A DNA stretch of 64,000 nucleotides from Ursus arctos (taxonomy: Eukaryota; Chordata; Mammalia; Carnivora; Ursidae): positions 9,310,199 through 9,374,198 of the forward strand of contig NW_026623078.1 in the NCBI RefSeq assembly GCF_023065955.2. Reading direction: 5' to 3'. Shown here one piece after another: positions 53,005 through 64,000 of the stretch. The notes under the pieces were generated by a model that saw only the letters and a list, made by a program, of their open reading frames with translations, did no database searches and was not told the DNA's origin. A program made the position numbers and the translations under genes. Numbering within the stretch: position 1 is the stretch's first letter; every line of letters starts with the position of its first letter.

Positions 53005-55850
53005 CAGTTTTGTTGAAGTATAATTTACGATAAACTATCTTAACAGTTTATTAAACTTTAATGAATGCATACAGTCATAAAACCACCACCATAAACAAGA
53101 TGTTCAATATTTGAACCTCCCCTCAAATGTCCTCATGCCCTTTTACATATTACCTCCCCCACACTTGGGCCTGGCAAGCACTGATCTGCTTCTTGTTACT
53201 CTCATTTTGATTTTTTGAAAAGTTCTGTACATGCAGTCATAAACAATGTAGGTTTCATTTTATATGGCTTTTGTGATTTAGCATAATCCTTTCAAGATTT
53301 ATGCATGTTGCTGACTGTGTCAATAGTTCATTCCTTTTTGTTGGGTGGTATTCAACTGTGTGGGTGTACTACAATTTATTTACCCAGTCATCAGTTGAGG
53401 GAGAATTTGTGCTGTTTCCAACTTTGTTTTATTTTGAATAAAGCTGCTATAAACTTTTGACTACAAATCATTGCATGGATATGTTTTTATATGTCTTGGG
53501 TGAGTGTCTAGAATTGAGTACAGGGTCATAGGGTAAGTGTTGATTTAACTGTATAAAAATAAAGCAAAACAAGATGAAAAACAAAACAAACAAAAACAAA
53601 ACCAACCCCACCCCACCAAACTGCTTTCCACAGTTGCTGAAGCATTTGGAATTCTCACCAACAGTATCTTAGAAATCCAGTTGCTCCGCATTTTGGCAAC
53701 ACTTAGTATTATCAGCAGTTTTCTTTAGTCACTGTAATAAGTATTTAATAGAAACTCATTGTGATTTTAATTTGTATTTCCTAAATGATTTACAACGTTG
53801 AATATTTTTTGTATTTGTCCATTTGTACATCTAATATAATGAAGTGTCTATTTAAAATTATGATACATTTTAAGGGATTTTTGATTGTTTTTATTCTTGT
53901 TTTTGAGTTGCAAGTGTTCTCTGTATATTCCGCATGAAAGTCCTTTATCAGATATATGTATGGCAAATGCATCCCCCCAGTTTAATTGTTAAATCTTGAT
54001 GTATGTCCTCCAATATTTTGTTTTCACAATTGTTCTAATTTTTCTAGTTCCTTTTAATTCTCATTTTAAATTCAAAATTTTAGAATCAGATTTCCAACTT
54101 CTTTAAACACCCCTACCTAGGATTTTATTAGAAATTCATTGTATATATAGATCAAGTTAACAATATTGTCTTACCATCAATGAACATGATATAGCTCTCT
54201 ACTACTTTTGGCTCTTATTTAATTTCTGTAGGAAATATGTGAGCAGCTTATTAACAATTTATGATTTTTTTTCTAACTTTTTGAGAACCACCATTTTGTT
54301 TCAGTGTTGTTATCTATTACTTGTACATTTTATATCCACTGATTTCTATACTTAACTCTGTCACTTTATTTTATTTTTTCTTTCTCTAATTTCTTGATGT
54401 GTAAGTATAAATTATCAGTTTGATTCTTTTCATTTTTTCTTATATAAGCATGTGATGCTATATATAACTCTAAGTAAGCTTTAAATGAACCTTAAAGATT
54501 TACTGTATCATTTATTTTTTGATAGGTGGTTTATTTATAAGTATGTGATTTAATTTCCAGATGTATGTCTGTTATTAATTCATAGTTTAATACTACAGTG
54601 ATCAGAGAACATATTTTGTATGACTCAAATATTTTTAAATGGTTGAGACTTCTCGCTTTGTTCAGAATATGAAATTTGTTGAAATTCTACCTTGGTGAAG
54701 ATTTTATGTACTCTTGGAAATAATGTGTATTCAGTAGTTCTTTGATGAAATCTTTTATAAATGTTAATTAGGTCATGTTAGTTCATAATATTATGTAGTT
54801 CTTTCATATCTTTAATCAGTCTGTCTAAGTGTTTGATCAATTACTGAAAGAAGAATGTTGGACTATTCAAAATTAATTGTAGATTTTTCTACTGGTCTAT
54901 TTTTCCTCAGTTCTTTGTTTCATGTATTTTAAAGCATACTCATTTAGAATTTCATTATGAAATGTTTTTCTTTATCCATAACAGTATTGCTCATTTGAAA
55001 TTTTTTGTATCAATTATCTCCTTCATCTTTCTATTGATTAATGTATGTGTAGTATATCTCTTCTGTCTTTTTACTTTTAAATTATCTGCATCTTTATTTT
55101 TAAAGTGGATTTTTCCCAATGTATGATATTTGTGTCTTTTTCCCCAGTTTGACAATTTCTGTCATTTATATTTAATGTAATTATTAGTATTGTTTAGTGT
55201 AGATCTTCAATTTGCAATTTGATTTTTGTCTCATTTGTTCTTTGTTCCTTTTTCCCTCTTTTTCTACCTTCTTTTGCATTGAGTATATTTATTATTTAGT
55301 TTTATCTCCACTATTGTCTAATTAGTTCTATCACATTTTTAAAATTTAGTATTAGGTGTTTTCAAGTTTTCATATGTCAGTTCTTTTTAGATTTTTTATA
55401 AACTCCATTTCTCTAATCAGCTCAGTTTTCTTTTTTTTTCCTACTTTCTCAAATATACAAAGTGTATTTATAATAATGGTTTTAATGTAAGAATTTCATC
55501 ACATCTTTCATTTCTATTTTTGTCTCTATTGATTGATTTTTTTCCTTCTGCTTCCAAATTGTATTTTCCTGTCTCTTTGCATTCTGATAATGTTTGATTA
55601 TATAGTTTTGAAGACTCTACCTTTTCTAATGTGTGACAGGATCTTTCTAGAACAGTTAACAGCAACATGAACACAAACTATTTCTAGCCCTGTGTGAATG
55701 CCAGGTGCTGATTTTTAGGGATTATTTTCCTGTTTTCACATAGTTTACTTTCATTTATGCAGAGAATAGTACTTGAACAAAAACTCAATGTAGTTTTAGC
55801 TGTAATAACTAGAGATTTCCTTCTATTTAGCTCGTCCCTCATTAATATTC
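53005..55850 (-). mobile_element. Old L1M, antisense, ~2.8 kb
   Basis: From left to right the antisense 3' region ('cttttgtgatttagcataat', 'aaagctgctataaacttttg', 'tttatcagatatatgtatgg') passes into antisense ORF2 and more 5' regions ('tactacagtgatcagagaac', 'aatgtgtattcagtagttct', 'ttcatgtattttaaagcata', 'catttaatgtaattattag'-like). There are large internal deletions relative to a full L1. It ends at a (CA)n tract. Confidence 0.82.
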
Positions 55851-55851
55851 T

Positions 55852-55893
<42 letters not shown>
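55852..55893 (+). repeat. (CA)n microsatellite
   Basis: About 20 uninterrupted AC units at the junction between an antisense L1M and unassigned sequence. The minus-strand ORF 55684-55890 begins as a Cys-Val run because of it. Confidence 0.97.
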
Positions 55894-55895
<2 letters not shown>

Positions 55896-56992
55896 TTTAG
55901 CTCTCTCTTCACAAGGTAAAAGAATTTTCCTCAACCTGAAGAGTTTTGTGAAAATCCAATAACTAAGATTATACTTCGTGGAAGACTAATGCTGTCTTGT
56001 AAGGTTAGGAATAAACCAAACATGGTTTCTCTCACCACTTCTATTCAACATTGTACTAGAAGTCCTAACTAGTGCCATAAGCCAAGAACAAGAATATGTA
56101 AAGATTTAAAAGGAAAATAAAAGTAGAAGAGTCTTTATTTGAGATGACATAATTGTGTATCTTGAAAATTCCAATCCAAGGAATCTATTACAAAGTTAGT
56201 AGAACTAAAAGTGAGCTTAGCAAACTCCCTGATTATAAGGTCTATGTATAAAAGCAGTTGTATCAATCAAATAAAAAATAGGAACAAAAATTATGAATGG
56301 AGTAAGAAATGCAATTCCATTTACATTCCTAAAAATTAAATGTTTAATAATAAATATAATGAAATATGTGCAAGATTTGTGCACTCACATATACAAAACT
56401 TTGCTGAAAAAATGATGAAAGAAACACTAAATGAATGGAAATGAACACCATATTCATGAGTTGAAAGATGCAATATTTTTAAGATGTCAATTCATTTGAA
56501 ATTTATTTACAGATGCAATACAATGTAGTCAATTGCATCAAGTTTTTCCATGTAAATTGACAAGCTGATTCTTAAATGCATATGGCAATGTGAAAGACCT
56601 ACAACCACCAATGAAATACTAAAGAGGAGAAACAAAATTAAAGGATTTACATAAACCAGTTTTAATCTTAATGATGAAATTATGTAATTATGATACTATG
56701 GTGAAATTATACACATAAAGCTCAATGAAATGGAATAAAAGGTCTAGAAATAAACATACATATAGTCAATTTATTTTCTGTTAAGTTACAAAAGCATTTG
56801 AATGAGAGAAGGAAAGTCTCTTCAACAATTTGGCTGCAACAACTGAATATTCAAATAGAAAAAAAAATTTACCCTTACATCAGTTCACACTCAAACAGAT
56901 CAGAAACTAAATGTAAGTGCTAAGCCTATATAGCTAGAAAAATAAAATATTTGTGACCTTGGGTTAAACAGAGATTTATAAAAAACACACAA

Positions 56993-57188
56993 GGGGCGCC
57001 TGGGTGGCACAGCGGTTAAGTGCCTGCCTTCAGCTCAGGGCTTGATTCCGGCGTTCTGGGATTGAGCCCCACATCAGGCTCCTCCGCTGGGAGCCTGCTC
57101 TTCCTCTCCCACTCACCCTGCTTGTGTTCCCTCTCTCGCTGGCTGTCTCTATCTCTGTCAAATAAATAAATAAAATCTTAAAAAAACC
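56993..57188 (+). mobile_element. Can-SINE (arctoid type) nested in L1M
   Basis: 'ggggcgcctgggtggcacag' head, 'gggcttgattccggcgttct', 'ctcgctggctgtctctatct' and 'aaataaataaataaaatctt'. TSD resembles 'aaacacacaa' on both sides. Confidence 0.96.
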
Positions 57189-57517
57189 CACAAACACACA
57201 AAAAATGATTCATAAAAGAAAATATGTTAAATTTTATCAAATTATAAGTTTTGCTTCTCAAAAAATACATTTAACAAAATAGAAAGTTAAGCCATAGACT
57301 GGGAGAATTTATTTGCTATGTATGTTGTACAAGGAATTGTACAAATTATTCTATCTATATTATAAAGAATTTGACTAGTGAATATTAAGAAAAAAACTTT
57401 CATAAGTCAGTAATGAGACAATTAGCCCAATGAAAATGGGCAAAAACTTTGACAAATGCTTCACTAAAGAAAACATAATATGAATGATCAATAAACACAT
57501 AAAAAAGATTCTCAACA

Positions 57518-57713
57518 GGGACACCTAGGTGGCTCAGTTGATTAAGTGTCTGCCTTAGGCTCAGATCATGATCCTGGGGTCCTGGGATGAAGCCCAGCAT
57601 GGCATCAGGCCCCTTGATCAGCAGGGAGCCTGCTTTTCCTTCTCCCTCTGCCTGCTGCTCCCCTACTGTGCTATCTCTTTCTGTCAAATAAAAAATTAAA
57701 TCTTAAAATAAAA
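57518..57713 (+). mobile_element. Can-SINE nested in L1M
   Basis: 'gggacacctaggtggctcag' head, 'cagatcatgatcctggggtc' body with a 'catggcatcaggcccc' insertion, and 'tttctgtcaaataaaaaattaaatctt' tail. The flanking 'ctcaaca' duplicate marks the target site. Confidence 0.93.
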
Positions 57714-58420
57714 GGTGCTCAACATCTTTAGTCATCAGGGAAATGCATATTAAAACCATATTGAGATACCTCTACACACACAAATAGCTGAAGTAAAAAA
57801 AAAAATGGTAATACCAGTGGTGAAGATTTGGAACAACTAAAACTCTCATATACTTCTGATGAATGCAAAAGTGTTGAGTCGTTTCTTAAATACATACTCA
57901 GCATGTGATCAAATTGTTCCAGTCATACATTTTGTCCCAAAAGGAAATAAAAATGCATGTCCACACACAGATCCATAGTCATATTTCTATATTTCTATAG
58001 CTTTTCTATTTATAATAACAGAAAACTAGAAATAACTCAAATGCCAGTGACTTTTGAATGGATAAACAAAATGTAGTATATCCATACAATGAAGTACTAC
58101 TCAGTAATAGAACAATTACTGATTCCCACAACATAAAAAAAATCTCAGAATAATTAATAGAAAGTATTCACATCCAAAAGTCTACATAACATATGATTCC
58201 AGTTATATAAGTTCTATAAATATGAACTAATCCATAGTGAGAATGATAGAGCATTGTTTACTTGTGGATGGTTGAAGGGGTAGAGGGACAAAAGAGCATA
58301 AGGAGATTTGGGTGATGATTTAACGGTTAATGGTTTAATATCTGTCAAAACTCATCAAATTGCACATTTTAAAATTATGTCATTTATTGTACAGAAATCA
58401 TATCTTAATGACTTAACTAA

Positions 58421-58879
58421 AAAAAAAAAGACTAGAAATCTGTGCCTAACCCTATTTCAGAATTGATGTGGACCTTGTTTCCTGCATGCCTTCTTTTTTC
58501 CCTCTTTGCTAGAGAGGTTCTATTGTTGGTGCCCCTGTATCTATCTGTCCCATCATTGCATTTGGTTTATGGGGACAGATAACTTTTTATAAGTCTCAGA
58601 TTCAGAGAAACAGTATTTGAGGAACATTATCTCTGGAACCAAATTCAAGACACATCAGTGTCTTGTCCTTATTTAGATGAGAAGATCCTTGACCTCATTC
58701 TCATCCTGATGTTGACTGCAACCATAAGAGAAATTCCAAGCAAGACATCTTCAGCCAGCCTTTGGACCAGGGGATATAATTGCAAAATGATTCTTGTTTT
58801 AATACACTAAACATTGCTGGGTGGTTTGAAACACACCAACAGATAACTGGAAAACACTCCTCTTTAAATACTGCCCTGT
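58421..58879. other. Unassigned interval
   Basis: Mixed composition, slightly higher GC than its surroundings. It looks like an old dispersed element, but I cannot name it. Confidence 0.35.
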
Positions 58880-60490
58880 ATCTCTCCTTTCTTTTACCAT
58901 GTTAATTTCTTGAGAGAGTCATTTCTGCATTTCCTGTCTCCATTTCCTCAATTTGTTCAGTTTATCCTTCTCATATCCATTCCTCTTCCATCAACCTACT
59001 GAAACCCTATTAGTTGAGATCAAGAATCATGTCTGTGTGGACAAATACAATGAATTTTCAATTCTGACAGTTTTTTCTCTTTCAATAACATTAGGCATTA
59101 TGGACCTTTGTACCTTCTTGAGACACCCTTTCCTTGGCTTTTGTGTCAAAAATCTCTCACAGTTTTTTTTCCTGTAGGTGTTCCTTTTCATTCAACCTTG
59201 CTATTTCTTCCTTTTCTACAAGACATGTAGCTACTACAGTTTCTCACCTTTCAACCTCAAGCTCTCTTCTCTTCTTGCACTGTATTTCCCCACTCAGTCT
59301 TATCTGCAGCCATAATTTGAATTACCATCCATAGTTTCATCTAAATATACAAGCCAGGACACTGCACAGAGACCTAGATATACTGGGGAGCTATTTTTTC
59401 AAGATCTATACTTGAATGTCTCAAATACATTTGATAATCAACACTCTCAACAATTATTCCCTCAATAATTTTTTGTTGTGATCCCCAATTCCATAATTTT
59501 ACCTATTCAGTTTTAACAGCCAGAAATTTAAAAGTCATTTTAAACACTCTTTTTACCTCATTTTTCATATCTTATTAGATCAAGTTTCATAAACTTTTCT
59601 CTCTTTGTCAACATTACACTACTCCAGTTTTTCATGATTGGAACACGGTTAGCATTTTGGAAGAGATTTTATTTGTTGTGGGAGACCATTCTATGCATTG
59701 TAGCACACTTATCATCTCTGGTCCTTACCTACTGAATGCCATTAGCTTTCCTCATCCACTGTGACATCCCAAATCCCCACACTCATTTATAATTATCTGG
59801 AGGAGTGGACAGTTTCTTTTCTGGTTGAGAACTGCTGCCTTGTCTGAGCTATCATCATCTCCTGCCTGGCTTAAATAGACTTTTGTATCTCCTCTTGCTC
59901 ATTGCCCAACATCATTCTCATCTCTCCACACTATAGCATATTGATCTTATCAAAGACCAATAATGTCACCCATAAAATCCCATCTACTTAAAAATTCTTC
60001 CACAATTGCCAGTTGTCATTAAGATAATGTCCTTCCTGGCTCTCTAAGGTTGGGCACTGTTCTGCCTCTCTTGGCATCCCCTGCTCCAGTGCTCTCCATT
60101 GCTGTCTGTGATAATGGCACACTGGAGCAATTTCCATTCCTGGACCATGTCATGTTCTGTCTTCCCACAGCTCTTTCAAGTGGAGATGTGTTTCCCTGAA
60201 CATTCTTTCCTTCCCCTTTGCCTAGTTCTACATATCTTTTATATCTCAGCTTATTACTTCCTTGAAAATGTTTTTCTGATCCTGTAGCTCAAATGCTTTC
60301 ATAAAATCGTGTTTCTTTTCTTCTAAGAAATTATTGTTATTATTTTACACTCATGTGATCATTTAATTACTAAATTATAATCTCCATAGAAGTAGGGATC
60401 ATGTCTATTTTTCTTCACCAATTTTGTCCTTAGCCCCTATCTCATTTCCAATACATAGTAGGTTTGAACAAATATTTATAGAAGGAATTA
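58880..60490 (+). mobile_element. L2 (LINE2), sense, split by a MER20-like element
   Basis: Pyrimidine-rich sense L2 runs from a 5' portion ('ttcttgagagagtcatttct', 'catttcctcaatttgttcag', 'cattcctcttccatcaacct', 'gagacaccctttccttggct') to the 3' end ('ctccagtgctctccattgct', 'tctccatagaagtagggatc', 'ccaatacatagtaggtttg'). About 1.4 kb of L2 is retained, making it the most complete L2 here. Its 3'-terminal short ORFs are remnants only. Confidence 0.8.
59625..59838 (-). mobile_element. MER20-like hAT transposon, antisense, nested in L2
   Basis: The antisense body shows 'gttagcattttggaagagat', 'atttgttgtgggagaccatt', 'ctatgcattgtagcacactt', 'ctactgaatgccattagctt' and the terminus 'tctggttgagaactgctg'. 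The length of about 214 bp matches the family's usual ~219 bp, so it is near complete. L2 sequence resumes on both sides. Confidence 0.82.
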
Positions 60491-61884
60491 ATATTTTTAA
60501 GGAAAGGTGAACCACCCAGAATTATTTTCATGATTGTCATTATACCTAATAGGCAATTAAAAATTAAAAAAAAAAAGAAATAGGGAATTAGTTGAAACAC
60601 CTCCTACAAGCCTCTCAGAATGTAATTATCTTGCTTATTACACGGTAGAAAAAAATAAAAGGAAGAGAAACATTGAGTACATAAAGAATAGTACTGTTTT
60701 GGGAATTTATACCTGTTCATATTTGGTTCTTTGACTAAGAGCCAAACAAAAGCTATTTCACACTCAATTGACCCAAACCAATAGCTCATGCTCTACTAAT
60801 TGAAGCTAAATTAAATGGTACCTTGTTTCTACTGTGTGTGTATGTTTCTATATTTAACCATATATGATTGTATAATGAGGTAAGGAAGGTATCATAGAAA
60901 TATGTACTTTGACCTGATTATTACCCGCTGATTCCTCTGTGAAATGTTTATAAAACATTTCTCAATAACATAGATTCTCAATAACATAGTTGGTGACCTG
61001 CTGTGTGCAGGAAAGAGATGTATTCTGCACTTCAGTGCTGAGGCTTAATATGAAAACATATTTTCTCTCTCTAACATTATTAGCAAGTTATTAGAGCAAG
61101 AAAACCCATTTATAGAACCATATGGCAGTTTATGTAAAATAAACAAGAGTTTTAAAAATGTATACCCCAAACAACTACCAGTTTAGTGAGGTGTTACAGT
61201 GAAAAGTAAGTGCCTTGGGGTTTTCAGACCCTGTATTTTGCACACAAGGGTTTTACTTGTTGCCTCAAGGATCAATGGCTCTATAGGAGAAGGATGGAAG
61301 AAGGAGAAAAAGAAAATATTTTGATAAGGAGTATTTCAGGTCAATTAGAGTAGAACTTAAAGCTTCATTTAGATAAACACTAGTAAAGGGGAATTTTAAA
61401 ACATGGCACTAAGTCATACCTAATACTACTTCAAGGATTCTGTAAGTCTATAGACATTAATGGCAGTATTTGGAAATCATAAAGGAGAAAACTTTTAATT
61501 CAGATTTGGATTCAAGACATGAGATTTTATCTCCCTCTTCCTGTTCATTTTTTTTTTAAATATGAGTGTTAGCTTAATTTATTCTGGCTTAACTAAAATA
61601 TACCAATTACTGCTAATTCTTAGAAGAAGTGTTAATTTATTTTACAGTTGTCATTGGAGTGCAAATTAAAAAAATTATAGGTAATTACTTAATAAAGAAA
61701 ATGATAAACTAGATTTGAAATAACACTGTGTACTTAAACCTAATTATAGGAAGTTTAAGTTAGTGTGTTAATTAAGAATACAAATTTTTAAATAGCTACA
61801 GATAATCTAAGTATGAAAGACTACAAACTCATATAATAATACTACTTTGCCATTTGATTCTGCAAACAACTCTTTTAAATAGTG
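60491..61884. other. Unassigned AT-rich interval
   Basis: No genes or nameable repeats. The minus-strand 61-codon ORF at 60604-60789 lacks motifs. 'ctcaataacatag' occurs twice in tandem at ~60961-60989. Confidence 0.4.
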
Positions 61885-62020
61885 AATGTATATACCACAT
61901 CTTCCTTATCCATTCATCTATGGATGGACACTTAGGTTGCTTCCATACCTTGACTATTGTAAATAATGCTGCAAAAAATAATGAATATAGCTATATCACT
62001 TTATCTCCATTTATAGACAA
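61885..62020 (-). mobile_element. L1 fragment, antisense
   Basis: 'accacatcttccttatccat', 'catctatggatggacactta', 'ggttgcttccataccttgac' and 'attgtaaataatgctgcaaa' are antisense L1 ORF2/3' UTR junction landmarks. Confidence 0.78.
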
Positions 62021-62057
62021 AAGACCTCAGACATAAAATGTTATTTAAGTTCACATG

Positions 62058-62513
62058 TTATACCTTGCTATGGCTGCTATATCAAGGTACCCCAAACTGG
62101 CTTAAAACAATAAAAATTTATTGTCTCAACTAAAATTTATTGGGGACTAGAAGTCTGAAATCAAGGTGTCAGAAGGACTGTGCTCTCTCTTAAACCTTAG
62201 GGGTTGGATCCTTGTTTGCCTCTTCTTCATTTCTGCTAGTTTGCAATCTTCAGTGTTCCTTGGTTTGTAGATGCATCACTCCATCTACCTTCACATGGCC
62301 TTCATCCTTCTGTGTCTGTCTGTCTCCATGCCTAAACTTCTCCTTTTATGACACATCAGTCGTATTCTACTAGGTCCCCCGAATGACCTAAATTTAACTT
62401 CATTACCTCTATAAAGACCATATCTCCAAATAAGGTTGCTCTCTGAAGTAGTAGGGCTTAGGTCTACAACAGCTCTTATTTTGAGGGGAGGGAGCACAAC
62501 TCAATGCATAACA
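62058..62513 (-). mobile_element. MLT1-type MaLR LTR, antisense
   Basis: 'tgctatggctgctatatcaa', 'caaactggcttaaaacaata', 'ctagaagtctgaaatcaagg', 'ttccttggtttgtagatgca', 'cttcacatggccttcatcct', 'gaccatatctccaaataagg' and 'cacaactcaatgcataaca' form the antisense MLT1 series from one LTR end to the other. Solo LTR, old. Confidence 0.88.
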
Positions 62514-63400
62514 CATGACAAGCAAGTAGAGAAACTGAAGCAGAGTGAGATCTTTTATCTCTCACTCCCAAACTTGAGTGTAAACTTCATAATCAATATA
62601 TTCTTTCTATTTATGCTACTTGCAATATCTGTCAGAAATGCCAAAAAAGATTATTATGTAGGATATCCAATTTTTACTAAGTTTAATAGACAACTGGATG
62701 AGCTAGTCTATGCCCAATGGTAAATGTGAGAAGTCAATACATGTCTTAGTAATTATTAATTTAGACCAGGTACATGCTTATCAAGTCCTAAAGAGCTGAA
62801 TTATATATATTGTAGGACCTGACTCACTTCATCTCAATCTTCCTTCCCAAATTTTTGACAGCTGTTTCCACTAATAGGTCTTCCCGTATTCCTAAGCCAA
62901 TATGACTGTAATGTTATCTTCCTACATCCCCTCTTCTCCCTCTTCCCACCAACCCATGTATGGCTGTGCCTAATAGGTCCTTCTGATTTTTCTCACAACT
63001 CCATGGTGTCTCTTTTATTGTAAATTTGACCTTAAATAATTTTTGGAAAGATGAGATCTTGATACCACTGCAGCTCTCAATTTCAGAACCAATTGCGAAT
63101 ATTGTTCACTGGATTTCTTTTTGTTCATAGATTTCTTTGCTTATTTTGTATTTATTTGTTTATTTTTAAAATAATATTTGCTTTGTGTCTACTGTGTACC
63201 TTTATTGTGCCCCTGTTCCTGTCCTCAAGGAATCCATGTTCTTTGTGTGTGTTGGACATAGTGTGTGCAGGTATGGTGTGTATACGTGTGTGTTGATGTT
63301 CCTGATTTGTATGTGTATAAGTACAGTGCTCACAAGTAAACACTATATTACAATTGAGTGTGATCCATTATAGAGTTATAGGGAAATGGTGCTAGAAGGG
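62514..63400. other. Unassigned interval
   Basis: TG-rich low-complexity near 63245-63315 gives overlapping ORFs on both strands (63093-63373); none is protein-like. Confidence 0.4.
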
Positions 63401-63404
63401 CACT

Positions 63405-63990
63405 AAGGTGTGGGCATAGACCTATGTCTCAGGAGAAACCTGACAAATGAATAGGAAGGATTCATAGAGGAAGCAAAGCTTGAGGAGAACTCAGGCAGAC
63501 AGAGTGGCAGAGTAGATCAGGTATAAAGGGAAGCAGGAGGAGAGCAATGGCTGTATCTGGTATCTTCAAAGAGATACAAATGGTCCAGTATAGTTTGGTG
63601 TCTTCAGACTGTCCCTCCTGGGGAGGTAACTGAGAAGAAAAGTTAAAATGTACTAGATGAACCATTTGATTCTTTTCTTTTTATTAGCAAATGGTGATTG
63701 CACATGCGTTGTATGTTGAGCACCGTGCTTGGACCTGGGGGCACAACTGTAATGGTTCAGTGCCAAGTCACTTTGTATGTAATAGAGATATGTTTAGAAC
63801 TTAGTATCAGATCATGGGAGACTCTACTGGCACAGGAGAAAAAATAGAAGGGCTCAAGCCTAGATTTAGAACTGGAACATGGCAGTTTCAACATATTCTT
63901 TCAAGAACATTTCTTGTTAAGAAATGATGAGGCATGGAAGTTCTGCTTAGAGGAAGAGGGTGGATGTGAAGGATATCTAAGATGTCCTGG
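63405..63990 (-). mobile_element. L2 (LINE2) fragments, antisense, tentative
   Basis: Two blocks match antisense L2: 'gaggagaactcaggcagaca' with 'gagtggcagag' (63480-63512), and 'ttgtatgttgagcaccgtgc', 'ttggacctgggggcacaact' (63709-63748), the latter echoing '...gagcacctactatgtgccaggcac...'. The window ends within it. Confidence 0.5.
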
Positions 63991-64000
63991 AAGTGGAACC

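Larger units (their letters stand above)
56010..58420 (+). mobile_element. Old L1M, sense, RT to 3' region, with two nested SINEs
   Basis: Sense L1 blocks appear in order: 'tatggtttctctcacc'-type RT sequence, 'aagtcctaactagtgccata', 'gaagatttgtgcactcaca'-like, 'atgaatggaaatgaacacca', 'ggatttacataaacc', 'aatgggcaaaaacttt', 'ggaaatgcatattaaaacca' and, near the end, 'gaatggataaacaaaatgta' and 'caatgaagtactactcagta'. Strongly diverged. Can-SINEs interrupt it at 56993 and 57518. Confidence 0.82.

Noticed and set aside
63093..63373. ORFs on both strands rich in Cys/Val or His/Thr
   Set aside because: Generated by TG/CA-rich low-complexity DNA.

Overview
This is non-coding mammalian DNA, and no protein-coding exon, tRNA, rRNA or other functional gene can be supported. 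It has no operons, no dense ORFs and no bacterial signals. Its most frequent unit is a ~190 bp tRNA-derived SINE that reads '...gcctgggtggc(t/a)cag...gttaag...aataaataaaatcttt', present in both orientations about once per 2.4 kb. This is the carnivoran Can-SINE (SINEC, tRNA-Lys derived). Many copies carry the arctoid-type tail 'cactccccctgcttgtg...ctctcgctggctgtctc', which I associate most with bears and giant panda. I therefore read the window as nuclear DNA of a caniform carnivoran, probably an ursid. The species is an inference, not proven.

Layout. 0-4 kb: remnant of an endogenous retrovirus with two diverged LTR-like ends, a decayed RT/connection segment, a nested MLT2-type solo LTR and a nested SINE, followed by a possible MaLR LTR. 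4-14 kb: AT-rich sequence with SINEs, a young 5'-truncated L1 3' end, an old antisense L1M, MIR and L2 fragments, a MaLR LTR and an antisense ERV solo LTR. 14-18 kb: a 3.9 kb sense L1M containing a 207 bp GGA/GAA polypurine tract. 18-23 kb: an MLT1 LTR split by two SINEs, a sense L1 3' end with a (TA)n expansion, and more SINEs. 23-31 kb: almost continuous L1M/HAL1-like LINE, first sense then antisense, with many nested SINEs and an L1-inside-SINE nest. 31-41 kb: an antisense MLT1, four SINEs, L2, an MLT2-type LTR with a (TCTA)n array, and the longest stretches I could not assign. 41-47 kb: sense L1 ORF2 remnants, a hAT fragment, retroviral pol-like remnant, L1M 5'-UTR-like sequence and a (TATC)n array. 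47-53 kb: mostly unassigned AT-rich DNA and a 5'-inverted (twin-primed) L1. 53-58 kb: antisense then sense old L1M. 58-64 kb: an L2 split by a MER20-like hAT element, another MLT1, and L2 fragments.

The elements do not form a working system. They are a layered record of insertions: L2, MIR and MER20/MER5; then L1M, MaLR and MLT2; then Can-SINEs and carnivoran L1. Target-site duplications (TSDs), many of them exact 13-16 bp, let the relative order be read in many places. Family names are recalled from consensus sequences and were not computed; a RepeatMasker run with a carnivore library would confirm or rename them. I found no convincing undescribed biological system. The items most worth checking are the twin-primed L1 at 51-52 kb, the polypurine tract at 16 kb, a ~90 bp diverged duplication at 31.8/33.2 kb, and two weak ORF or exon candidates at 32.4 and 40.1 kb.
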